Positions 1 through 5,482 of a DNA stretch of 7,568 nt are shown here, piece by piece. The number at the start of each line of letters is the position of its first letter. Position 1 is the first letter of the stretch. The notes below the pieces were generated by a model. The model was given only the letters and a program-made list of their open reading frames with translations, was not told where the DNA came from and ran no database searches. Source of the DNA: Chloroflexia bacterium (GTDB taxonomy: Bacteria; Chloroflexota; Chloroflexia; QHBQ01; JADMIH01). Position numbers and translations under genes: made by a program. Location: positions 1 through 7,568 of the forward strand of contig JAICKM010000327.1 in assembly GCA_025927935.1 (NCBI GenBank). The letters run 5' to 3'.

Positions 1-1
1 C

Positions 2-337
2 GGCTACATCGAGACGGCGACCGAGCACGGCGCGATTTCGGGCTACGATTGCGGCCCCGGCTGCCGCGAGTTCCGGCCCGCCAACAACGTCACTCGCGGG
101 CAGATCAGCAAGCTGATCGCCGTGGCGCTCGGCTGGACGCTCACCACGCCCACCACGCCGACCTTCCGCGACGTGGATGCAACCAATCCGTTCTATCAAG
201 CCATCGAAACGGTCTACGCCCATGGCGTCATCTCCGGCTACGACTGCGGCCCCGGCTGCCTGGAGTTCCGCCCGGCCAACAACGCCACGCGCGCCCAACT
301 GAGCAAAATGCTCTGGGTCGCGCTCACACATCCGTAA
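2..337 (+). CDS. C-terminal part of an S-layer homology (SLH) repeat protein
   Basis: This frame is open from the left edge to a TAA at 335-337, so the N-terminus is missing. The visible 111 residues hold one incomplete and one complete SLH-like repeat. The repeats are 65 codons apart: GYDCGPGC is encoded from nt 41 and again from nt 236. Both continue with EFRPANN, TR, a Gln and SK, the classic SLH ending, and the second opens with FRDVDATNPFYQAIE. SLH domains are known to anchor secreted proteins to cell-wall polymers or form part of surface layers, so the protein is probably exported and attached to the envelope by this end. Each repeat has a Cys pair (CGPGC) between the helices, which could form a disulfide; this is inference. 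The enzymatic or structural N-terminal part lies outside the window. The stop is followed by a spacer with palindromic repeats and no clear T-tract terminator. Confidence 0.85.
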   Translation, partial: GYIETATEHGAISGYDCGPGCREFRPANNVTRGQISKLIAVALGWTLTTPTTPTFRDVDATNPFYQAIETVYAHGVISGYDCGPGCLEFRPANNATRAQLSKMLWVALTHP

Positions 338-354
338 AGGGAATCCAATATCCG

Positions 355-388
355 GTAGGACGGCGGGCGCGATCAATCGCGCCGCTAC
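355..388. repeat. REP-like palindrome downstream of the SLH gene
   Basis: GGCGCGAT at 366-373 and ATCGCGCC at 376-383 are perfect inverted copies separated by only CA. GTAG (355-358) and CTAC (385-388) form outer arms, with extra bases on the left side. It lies between two genes on the same strand and has no T-tract, so it looks more like a dispersed palindromic element than a standard terminator, although it could still slow transcription or protect the upstream mRNA 3' end. Confidence 0.55.
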
Positions 389-410
389 GCAGCCTTACCG
401 CTGGAGGCGG

Positions 411-430
411 CAGGCGCGATCAATTGCCTG
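411..430. repeat. second related palindromic element, just before the next ribosome binding site
   Basis: CAGGC (411-415) pairs with GCCTG (426-430) around a 10-nt loop. Its core GGCGCGATCAAT (413-424) is an exact 12-nt copy of 366-377 in the preceding palindrome. The hairpin ends one base before the GGAGG Shine-Dalgarno sequence at 431-435. A weaker outer pairing of CTGG (401-404) with CCAG (438-441) would enclose that sequence and reach the start codon. Any effect on translation is inference. Confidence 0.45.
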
Positions 431-440
431 GGAGGAGCCA

Positions 441-1019
441 GTGGACGGGTACAACTACGATGAACTCCTCGAACGCGCCCACCGTGGTGCGGCAACAGGC
501 CAGGAGGGACTTTCGGCGGAGGAAGTGGAGGCGTTAGCCCGGCGGCTTGGGCAAACCACGCCGTCATGGGAGCGCTACAGGTTGCTGAAAATCTTCGGCT
601 ATATCGGCGATGTGTCCTACCGGCACATCGTCGAGCCGTTTCTCGCCGGGGCGGACCCCGGATCAGCGGAGGGGGCCTTATTCGTACTGTGTCGCCAATG
701 GGGCTTAACAGGTCAGTATATCGAGCCGATTCTTACTTTCATGCGCGGCGTGCCCTGGGACGACGAACTGCGGATGGTCCAGGATCGAGCATTCACCTGT
801 GCAAATGACTATCTGATCGAACACCCGAAACCAAAGCTGCTGCGGGAATTGATCCGCATTGCTGAAGCCGCCGATAGCAACCAGAACGAGCGCGCGAGGG
901 CATATGACGTTCTTGCGAACCTGACGGGCGAATCCTTTGCCGATCCTGTAAGCGTCCTAGATCAAGCGAAAGCGCGTCTCCAGCAGGAAGAAGCAGACTC
1001 AGCGCGCACGCTTGAGTAA
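441..1019 (+). CDS. hypothetical helical protein, possibly HEAT-like
   Basis: This 192-residue protein starts with GTG at 441, supported by GGAGG at 431-435 with 5-nt spacing; the stop is TAA at 1017-1019. I do not recognise the family. It has no signal peptide or membrane segment, so it is probably cytoplasmic. The sequence reads as short amphipathic helices in pairs: about residues 24-36, 42-54, 58-69, 75-87, 92-101, 107-126, 131-145 and 148-161. RYRLLKIFGYIGD and LRELIRIAEAAD are the kind of segment found in HEAT-like repeat proteins, which usually bind protein partners. The C-terminus (about 170-192) is charged and rich in Gln and Glu. Codon choice is looser, with more A/T-ending codons than in der or glyA, which could mean recent acquisition. 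Proteins of this size and shape occur as immunity or accessory proteins, but no partner is visible. No clear promoter of its own is seen. Confidence 0.7.
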   Translation: MDGYNYDELLERAHRGAATGQEGLSAEEVEALARRLGQTTPSWERYRLLKIFGYIGDVSYRHIVEPFLAGADPGSAEGALFVLCRQWGLTGQYIEPILTFMRGVPWDDELRMVQDRAFTCANDYLIEHPKPKLLRELIRIAEAADSNQNERARAYDVLANLTGESFADPVSVLDQAKARLQQEEADSARTLE

Positions 1020-1063
1020 GAACTATCAGAGGATGCAGATTAGCATAGCCGGAAACCCGGAGC

Positions 1064-2224
1064 CTAGCTTTGCAGATCGGGATCGGTGCGCTGGGCGCGG
1101 TCGAACTGGCGACGGGTGATGAAGAGGATGAAAGCGATGAGCAGGACGGCCATGACGACCAGCGCGCCGAGCTTGATCAGGCCGTTGCCCGGCGGCAGCA
1201 ACGCCAGCGCACCAAACCCCCCGCAGACGAAATAGAACAGCAGCGCGATCTGCGACTGGCCCATACCCAGGTCGTACAGCCGGTGGTGGAGATGGCCGCG
1301 GTCGGCTTGCATGGGCGAGCGCCCGCGCAACACGCGGAAGAGGATCACGTAGGCCACGTCGAGGATGGGTACGCCCATAACCAGGAGCGCCGTCGCCACC
1401 TTGGCCCCGCCGATGATCGAGATCACCGCCAGCGCAAAGCCGAGGAACATCGATCCGCTGTCGCCCATGAAGATCTGGGCCGGGTGGAAGTTGTAGCGCA
1501 AGAAGCCGAAGATGGCTGCGGCCAGGATCAGCGGCAGGAAGGCGATGGTCGTTTGCGGCGGATCCTGGAGCAAGCTCACGCCAAAGAGGACCAGGCAGGC
1601 AATCGCGGAGACCCCGCCGGCCAGACCGTCAAGACCATCCATCCAGTTGACCGCGTTCATCATGCCGACGATCCAGAAAAACGTGAAGGCGACAGCTAAC
1701 GGCGCAAACTGGAAAAGCTGGATTTGCAGGCTGTCATGCGAGCCGAAGGGGTTCTGCAAGAAGCTGACGATCACGCCGGTAAACCAGCCGTTGGGCACGC
1801 CGTTGACCGCGCCGGGCGCGAGGTCCAGGTAGCGCGGGTCGGGCAGCATGACCAGGGCGGCGACGAGGAGTTGCCAGAGCAGTTTGGGGATCGGTTTGAT
1901 GCCGCGGATGTCGTCGATAAACATGACGGCGGTGATGATCGTCGCGCCGAGGGCGAGCAGCCCGATACGCCAGAGTTCGGGCGGGCCAAAGGGCGGCTCC
2001 AACCGTTCCGGCGTGACGCCGGGGACCAGGGTGAGGGCCAGGCCGATCATGAAGGCCAGGTACATCGCCACGCCCCCGATGCGCGGCGTGGGGGTGGTAT
2101 GGACGCGCCGGTCGGCGGGGAGGTCATACCATCCCCGGCGCAGCGCCAGGCGGCGCATGGCCGGGGTGAGGATGAGCGCGGCCACCAGGACCACGCCCGC
2201 CACCAGCAGCATCCCCCAGGTCAT
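1064..2224 (-). CDS. wecA: undecaprenyl-phosphate GlcNAc-1-phosphate transferase-like protein (WecA/TagO family)
   Basis: This 386-residue integral membrane enzyme belongs to the MraY/WecA/TagO polyprenyl-phosphate glycosyl-1-phosphate transferase family. The family moves a sugar-1-phosphate from a UDP-sugar to undecaprenyl phosphate on the inner face of the membrane, starting a lipid-linked glycan. Family marks are in order: TPTPRIGG (44-51), the DD pair at D104-D105 in FIDDIRG, NWMDGLDGLAGG (193-204), MGDSGS (253-258, D255) and the HLHHRL box (311-316). About ten or eleven hydrophobic segments are spread along the chain. HLHHRL and MGDSGS place it with WecA/TagO rather than MraY; the actual sugar cannot be read from sequence. 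Residues about 128-175 form a longer loop than I expect for the family. The ATG at 2222-2224 lies 3 nt after the upp stop, with no strong Shine-Dalgarno sequence, suggesting translational coupling as the last gene of the glyA-upp operon. The name could equally be tagO or rfe. Confidence 0.9.
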   Translation of the reverse strand: MTWGMLLVAGVVLVAALILTPAMRRLALRRGWYDLPADRRVHTTPTPRIGGVAMYLAFMIGLALTLVPGVTPERLEPPFGPPELWRIGLLALGATIITAVMFIDDIRGIKPIPKLLWQLLVAALVMLPDPRYLDLAPGAVNGVPNGWFTGVIVSFLQNPFGSHDSLQIQLFQFAPLAVAFTFFWIVGMMNAVNWMDGLDGLAGGVSAIACLVLFGVSLLQDPPQTTIAFLPLILAAAIFGFLRYNFHPAQIFMGDSGSMFLGFALAVISIIGGAKVATALLVMGVPILDVAYVILFRVLRGRSPMQADRGHLHHRLYDLGMGQSQIALLFYFVCGGFGALALLPPGNGLIKLGALVVMAVLLIAFILFITRRQFDRAQRTDPDLQS

Positions 2225-2227
2225 GCG

Positions 2228-2854
2228 CTACCCGGTCCCAAACTGCCGGTCCCCCGCATCGCCCAGACCGGGGACGATATAGCCGATCTCGTTCAGGTGG
2301 CTATCCACCGCCGCCACATGGATGGGCACATCGGGGTGCTGCGCGCTCAGGTGGGCGATGCCCTCCGGCGCGGCGATCAGGCCCACATACTTGATGCGGC
2401 CCGCGCCCCACTTCTTGAGGATATCCACCGTCGCCGCCGCCGAGCCGCCGGTCGCCAGCATCGGGTCGAGCAACAGGCAGGTATCGACCGAGCTATGGTC
2501 GGGCAGCCGGTTGTAATACTCGATGGGTTTGAGCGTCTTCTCGTCGCGGAACAGGCCGATGTGCCAGACCTGGGCATAGGGCAGCAGTTGCAGCACGGCC
2601 TCGACCATGCCCAGGCCCGCACGCAGCACCGGCACCAGCCCCACCCGCTCGTTGACCACCCGGCACAGGGTAGTCGCCATCGGCGTCACAACCTCTTCTT
2701 CTACCGTGGTCAGATCCTGCGTGGCCTCATAGGTCAGCAGTTGCGTGATCTCTGCCACCACCTCGCGGAATTTTTTCGGCTCGGTGGTCACACTGCGCAG
2801 CAGCGCCAGCTTATGCAGGATCAGCGGGTGATTCGAGACATAGACTTGCGACAT
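2228..2854 (-). CDS. upp: uracil phosphoribosyltransferase
   Basis: This protein of 208 residues is the usual length for bacterial Upp. It makes UMP and pyrophosphate from uracil and PRPP in pyrimidine salvage, in the cytoplasm. The PRPP-binding loop is [12 protein letters not shown] (127-138). The C-terminal uracil-binding segment [17 protein letters not shown] (191-207) is complete. [10 protein letters not shown] (74-83) and the flexible [17 protein letters not shown] segment (102-118) are also typical. The start ATG (2852-2854) follows GAGAGGG at 4-5 nt spacing, and the glyA stop is only 12 nt upstream, so the two genes share a transcript. The Upp stop lies 3 nt before the next start. No regulatory element such as a PyrR-type leader is seen in the 12-nt gap. 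Confidence 0.97.
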   Translation of the reverse strand: MSQVYVSNHPLILHKLALLRSVTTEPKKFREVVAEITQLLTYEATQDLTTVEEEVVTPMATTLCRVVNERVGLVPVLRAGLGMVEAVLQLLPYAQVWHIGLFRDEKTLKPIEYYNRLPDHSSVDTCLLLDPMLATGGSAAATVDILKKWGAGRIKYVGLIAAPEGIAHLSAQHPDVPIHVAAVDSHLNEIGYIVPGLGDAGDRQFGTG

Positions 2855-2866
2855 AAGCCCTCTCGC

Positions 2867-4156
2867 CTACTCGATGCCAGGCACCGGGAAGCGCAAGCAA
2901 AGCGCCCGCACTTCGTCGCTGACCCGCGCCAGCACTTCGGCATCCTCATGGTGCTGGAGCACGTCGGTGATCAACCGGCCGATGGTCGCCATCTCCGGCA
3001 GGCCGAAGCCGCGCGTGGTCACAGCGGGGGTGCCGATGCGGATCCCGCTGGCGTAGGCGGGGGGTTGCTTGTCGAACGGGATGGCGTTCTTGTTCACCGT
3101 AATACCGACCTGGTCGAGCGCGTGCTCGGCCTGCTTGCCCGTCAACCCCAGCGGCGTCACATCGACCAGCATCAGGTGGTTGTCGGTGCCGCCGGAGACC
3201 AGGCGCAAGCCGCCCGCTTCCAGGTGCCCGGCCAGCGCCTGGGCGTTGGCGACGATATGCCCGGCATACGTCTTGAATTCAGGCCGCAACGCCTCGCCAA
3301 AGGCGACCGCCTTGGCCGCGATCACATGCATCAGCGGCCCGCCCTGCACGCCGGGGAAGACCGCCTTGTCGATGGCCTTGGCATGCGCGGCCTTGCAGAG
3401 GATCAGGCCCCCGCGCGGCCCGCGCAGTGTCTTGTGCGTCGTGCTGGTGACGATGTCGGCATAGGGTACCGGGGACGGATGGAAGCCCGTGGCGACCAAC
3501 CCGGCGATATGGGCCATATCCACGAACAACAACGCGCCCACGCTGTCGGCGATCTCGCGCAGCCGGGGGAAGTCGAAGATGCGCGGATACGCAGAGGCCC
3601 CGGCCACCAGCATTTTGGGCTTCTCTTCCAACACCTGGGCCGCCAGCACATCATAGTCGATCCGCTCGCTGCCCTCGGCCACGCCATACGATGTGGCATG
3701 ATACAACTGGCCGGAGAAGTTGATCTTGTAGCCGTGGGTCAGGTGGCCGCCGTGGGCCAGGCTCATGCCCAGAATGCTGTCGCCCGGTTGCAGCACCGCC
3801 ATATAGGCGGCCATGTTGGCCTGCGCGCCGCTATGGGGCTGCACGTTAGCATGATCGGCGCCGAACAGTTCCAGCAGGCGCTCAATCGCCAGGCGCTCGA
3901 CCACATCCACGTACTCGCAGCCGCCATAATAGCGTTTGCCGGGGTAGCCTTCGGCATACTTGTTGGTCAGCACCGAACCCTGTGCCTCCAGCACAGCCTT
4001 GCTGACGTAGTTCTCCGAGGCGATCAGTTCGATTTTCATGCGCTGGCGTTCCTGCTCTTGCTGGATCGCCTCGTAGATCGCCGGGTCGGCTTGCGCCAGA
4101 GGGGGATCCTGGCTCGCTGCCTGGCCCTCTCCGGTCAATTTGGTTAGCGTTTGCAT
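2867..4156 (-). CDS. glyA: serine hydroxymethyltransferase
   Basis: This 429-residue PLP enzyme interconverts serine plus tetrahydrofolate and glycine plus 5,10-methylene-tetrahydrofolate. It is the main source of one-carbon units for purines, thymidylate and methionine, and acts in the cytoplasm as an oligomer. Visible motifs are [11 protein letters not shown] (42-52), [15 protein letters not shown] (65-79, substrate and PLP contacts), QPHSGAQAN (106-114), FVDMAHIAG (211-219, with D213 and H216 near the PLP ring) and [13 protein letters not shown] (238-250), where K242 should carry the Schiff base. GVQGGPLMH (about 270-278) is also intact. The first 20 or so residues are a weakly conserved extension. 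The start ATG (4154-4156) has a strong GGAGGAG (complement of 4161-4167) at about 5 nt. It is the first gene of the operon with upp and the WecA-type gene, driven by the promoter at 4240-4268. Confidence 0.98.
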   Translation of the reverse strand: MQTLTKLTGEGQAASQDPPLAQADPAIYEAIQQEQERQRMKIELIASENYVSKAVLEAQGSVLTNKYAEGYPGKRYYGGCEYVDVVERLAIERLLELFGADHANVQPHSGAQANMAAYMAVLQPGDSILGMSLAHGGHLTHGYKINFSGQLYHATSYGVAEGSERIDYDVLAAQVLEEKPKMLVAGASAYPRIFDFPRLREIADSVGALLFVDMAHIAGLVATGFHPSPVPYADIVTSTTHKTLRGPRGGLILCKAAHAKAIDKAVFPGVQGGPLMHVIAAKAVAFGEALRPEFKTYAGHIVANAQALAGHLEAGGLRLVSGGTDNHLMLVDVTPLGLTGKQAEHALDQVGITVNKNAIPFDKQPPAYASGIRIGTPAVTTRGFGLPEMATIGRLITDVLQHHEDAEVLARVSDEVRALCLRFPVPGIE

Positions 4157-4206
4157 ACAACTCCTCCTACCGCGGTCGCGCGCCCTGGCGGGGCGAAGAG
4201 ACGAAA

Positions 4207-4221
4207 ACCCTGAAACAGGGT
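4207..4221 (-). other. small hairpin in the glyA leader
   Basis: On the minus strand the leader reads ACCCTG, loop TTT, CAGGGT, then TTTC. The 6-bp perfect stem followed by four T (counting the stem's last base) lies between the predicted transcription start (about 4233) and the ribosome binding site. It resembles a weak attenuator or an mRNA-stabilising 5' hairpin. The T-tract is too short to call a terminator with confidence. Confidence 0.35.
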
Positions 4222-4239
4222 GGCGTGAACGTCGCCCCC

Positions 4240-4268
4240 ATTATACGCGGCGCCGCCGGTAGCGTCAA
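4240..4268 (-). promoter_or_regulatory. predicted promoter of the glyA-upp-wecA operon
   Basis: On the minus strand, TTGACG (complement of 4263-4268) and TATAAT (complement of 4240-4245) are separated by exactly 17 nt. This is five of six and six of six to the sigma-70 consensus. Transcription should begin near 4233, giving a leader of about 77 nt before glyA. Confidence 0.8.
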
Positions 4269-4311
4269 CGCGGCGCCCGGCTTGGTCCCCCGCACCTCCA
4301 GCGAAACAGGG

Positions 4312-4339
4312 TCGACAGCGTCGATATTTGTGCTATAAT
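4312..4339 (+). promoter_or_regulatory. predicted rightward promoter, divergent from glyA
   Basis: TCGACA (4312-4317, five of six to the -35 consensus) and TATAAT (4334-4339) are 16 nt apart. The -10 is preceded by TGC, making an extended -10 (TGCTATAAT). Transcription should start near 4346 and read through three hairpins into the gene at 4461. Its -35 lies 43 bp from that of the glyA promoter, so a regulator binding between them could affect both. Confidence 0.75.
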
Positions 4340-4349
4340 ACCCGCTGTA

Positions 4350-4415
4350 GTAGCAGCCCAGCCTGCTACCAGGGCCTGCCACCGGGGTGGCTACCGGCGC
4401 ATATTCGCTATGCGC
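4350..4415 (+). other. structured leader with three consecutive hairpins
   Basis: Three perfect inverted repeats follow one another in the predicted transcript. GTAGCAG (4350-4356) pairs with CTGCTAC (4363-4369), loop 6 nt. GCCACC (4378-4383) pairs with GGTGGC (4386-4391), only 2 nt between arms, so the closing pair probably opens. GCGCATA (4397-4403) pairs with TATGCGC (4409-4415), loop 5 nt. None has a T-tract. They fill most of the roughly 115-nt leader before the start at 4461. I do not recognise a known riboswitch class. Confidence 0.45.
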
Positions 4416-4460
4416 GCTAGACGGGAAGTCGCCTACCCGCACACCACGCAGAGGATGCTC

Positions 4461-5153
4461 ATGCCGGCTTTCCATATCGTCCAACTCGAACGCTTTCTAC
4501 GTGGCAACCAGGGCACGATTACCCAGTTGATCGATCAATGTTACGCAAGGACCGGCGGACATTACACGGTGATGCCGCCGGAGCAGCGCCTGCGCCAGGC
4601 CGCCGCCGACACCGAGGAGTTCATCGCCGATCTGTTGCGCGGCAGCGTGGACCGCGACGCCACCCGGCAGGGCCTGGCGACGATTGCCGACTCCATCGCC
4701 ACCCTGGACGACATCACCCGCATGTCCAGCCTGCTGGAACCCGCGTTTATCACCTTCGTTCAGGACCAGCTCGTGGCCCAACCGGCGCTCACCGAAGACC
4801 TGATCCGGCGCACGCGCAACGTCAATGCCAATCTCCGGGCTACCGTGACGGCGCTGCGCATGGAAGTCTTCGCCGATTCGCGACCAAACCGCTCTAAGTT
4901 TGCCATCCGCCGGGCCGATTCCTATGCTATAATAGGGAGGACGTTCCCTGGCAAAGTAGCAAAGGGAGGGCAGGATGGCGACCCATACGGATGTTGCGCG
5001 GCGCAATCCTCAGGCGTTCCAAAGCGCGATGCGGCATTGGACACCACTCGTGCGGCCGCTGCTGATGGAGATGGGCACCCGGCACTGGGGCCAGACCACC
5101 GTCCCCTGGCGAGCATGGCGCATCGTCAGCGAGGACGACTGTTGGGAGCTTAA
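4461..5153 (+). CDS. all-helical protein of unknown function, C-terminus probably frameshifted
   Basis: The chosen ATG at 4461 has AGAGGA (4450-4455) about 5 nt upstream; an ATG at 4455 overlaps that sequence and is less likely. Residues 1-139 look like a genuine helical, soluble domain: helices near 5-30 (LERFLRGNQGTITQLIDQCY), 41-60, 66-102 and 110-138 (TEDLIRRTRNVNANLRATVT, MEVFAD). It recalls the helical sensor regions in front of STAS domains of RsbR-like regulators, but this is a weak resemblance and no STAS domain follows. After about nt 4880 the frame loses its coding character: ATA ATA and AGG codons appear, and it runs over the extended -10 promoter, ribosome binding site and first 179 nt of the next gene before stopping at 5153. 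The other two frames stop at 4897 and 4932. The real protein therefore probably ends near one of these, after a single-base shift, either genuine or a sequencing error. Confidence 0.6.
   Translation: MPAFHIVQLERFLRGNQGTITQLIDQCYARTGGHYTVMPPEQRLRQAAADTEEFIADLLRGSVDRDATRQGLATIADSIATLDDITRMSSLLEPAFITFVQDQLVAQPALTEDLIRRTRNVNANLRATVTALRMEVFADSRPNRSKFAIRRADSYAIIGRTFPGKVAKGGQDGDPYGCCAAQSSGVPKRDAALDTTRAAAADGDGHPALGPDHRPLASMAHRQRGRLLGA
4925..4933 (+). promoter_or_regulatory. extended -10 promoter for the gene at 4975
   Basis: TGCTATAAT matches an extended -10 exactly. No good -35 lies at 16-18 nt; TTGCCA at 4900-4905 is 22 nt away from the -10, too far for normal spacing, but extended -10 promoters often do without. 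Transcription should begin near 4940, about 35 nt before the start codon. A short inverted repeat (AGGGA 4934-4938, TCCCT 4945-4949) overlaps the start region. Confidence 0.65.
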
Positions 5154-5397
5154 CAACGACTATTGCTGGGTCGAGAACCGGCGCGTCACCGCCTACTGGA
5201 CCCTGCATCTCGCCGCCGATCACACCGGCACACCCCACCACTTTATCGGCTGCGGCGCTCATGGCCCGCGTTCCACCCCCGGCCTCAGCGAAGCCGATCT
5301 GCGCGCCTTGCTCCATGAACTGGACGGGGACGGCCCCGCGCTGATGGAGGAAGATCCCTTCCCCAGCGATCTCGCCGGCTATTCGCCGGATTGGTGA
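4975..5397 (+). CDS. hypothetical 140-aa protein
   Basis: The ATG at 4975 follows GGGAGGG (4964-4970) with about 5-nt spacing, and the stop is TGA at 5395-5397. I do not recognise the family. The protein is soluble, with no signal peptide or membrane segment. It is rich in Trp (eight, including HW, HWGQ, WRAW, CWEL, CWVE and YWTL), His and acidic residues. The N-terminal third (about 10-35) looks helical; the middle (about 40-95) alternates in the way of an antiparallel beta sheet (RIVSEDDCWELNNDYCWVEN, RVTAYWTLHLAAD). It is followed by HHFIGCGAHG, a helix SEADLRALLHELD (105-117) and an acidic tail ending EEDPFPSDLAGYSPDW. Cysteines occur at CW, CW and GCGAHG; metal binding is possible but unproven. 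Codon use is typical of the neighbours. It has its own promoter and is convergent with der, separated by a strong inverted repeat. Confidence 0.8.
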   Translation: MATHTDVARRNPQAFQSAMRHWTPLVRPLLMEMGTRHWGQTTVPWRAWRIVSEDDCWELNNDYCWVENRRVTAYWTLHLAADHTGTPHHFIGCGAHGPRSTPGLSEADLRALLHELDGDGPALMEEDPFPSDLAGYSPDW

Positions 5398-5408
5398 GTG
5401 GCGTTATT

Positions 5409-5463
5409 GGCACAGAGTTGGGGAATCGGCAAGAGGCACCCGTGGGGTGCCCCTTGCTGTGCC
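5409..5463. terminator. nested inverted repeat between convergent genes, likely two-way terminator
   Basis: The inner perfect stem GGCACCC (5435-5441), loop GTG, GGGTGCC (5445-5451) extends after one mismatch through GCAAG (5429-5433) with CTTGC (5453-5457). This gives about 12-13 bp in all. An outer pair, GGCACAG (5409-5415) and CTGTGCC (5457-5463), overlaps its edge. The position between the stops at 5397 (+) and 5483 (-) fits a shared terminator, but there is no clear T-tract on either side. Confidence 0.6.
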
Positions 5464-5482
5464 GGGCTACTAACCGGCGCGT

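Noticed and set aside
49..537. A 162-codon Arg- and His-rich frame across the SLH end and the spacer.
   Set aside because: It overlaps the SLH frame and the start of the 441 gene, both of which are better supported, and it crosses the palindromic repeats.
1020..1063. A terminator between the 441 gene and the transferase gene.
   Set aside because: Only a 4-bp CCGG inverted pair is present, with no T-tract; too weak to list.
1724..4147. An 807-codon open frame on the plus strand across glyA, upp and the transferase gene.
   Set aside because: It is the antisense of three certain genes in a GC-rich genome, has the His-, Gln- and Arg-heavy composition typical of such shadows, and has no start signals or recognisable domain.
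4157..4233. A tetrahydrofolate, glycine or SAM riboswitch in front of glyA.
   Set aside because: The leader is only about 77 nt and I could not fit the conserved core of any of these classes; only a small hairpin is present.
4410..4460. An upstream start at 4410 for the helical protein.
   Set aside because: No ribosome binding site precedes it and it would lie inside the third leader hairpin; 4461 has a properly spaced AGAGGA.
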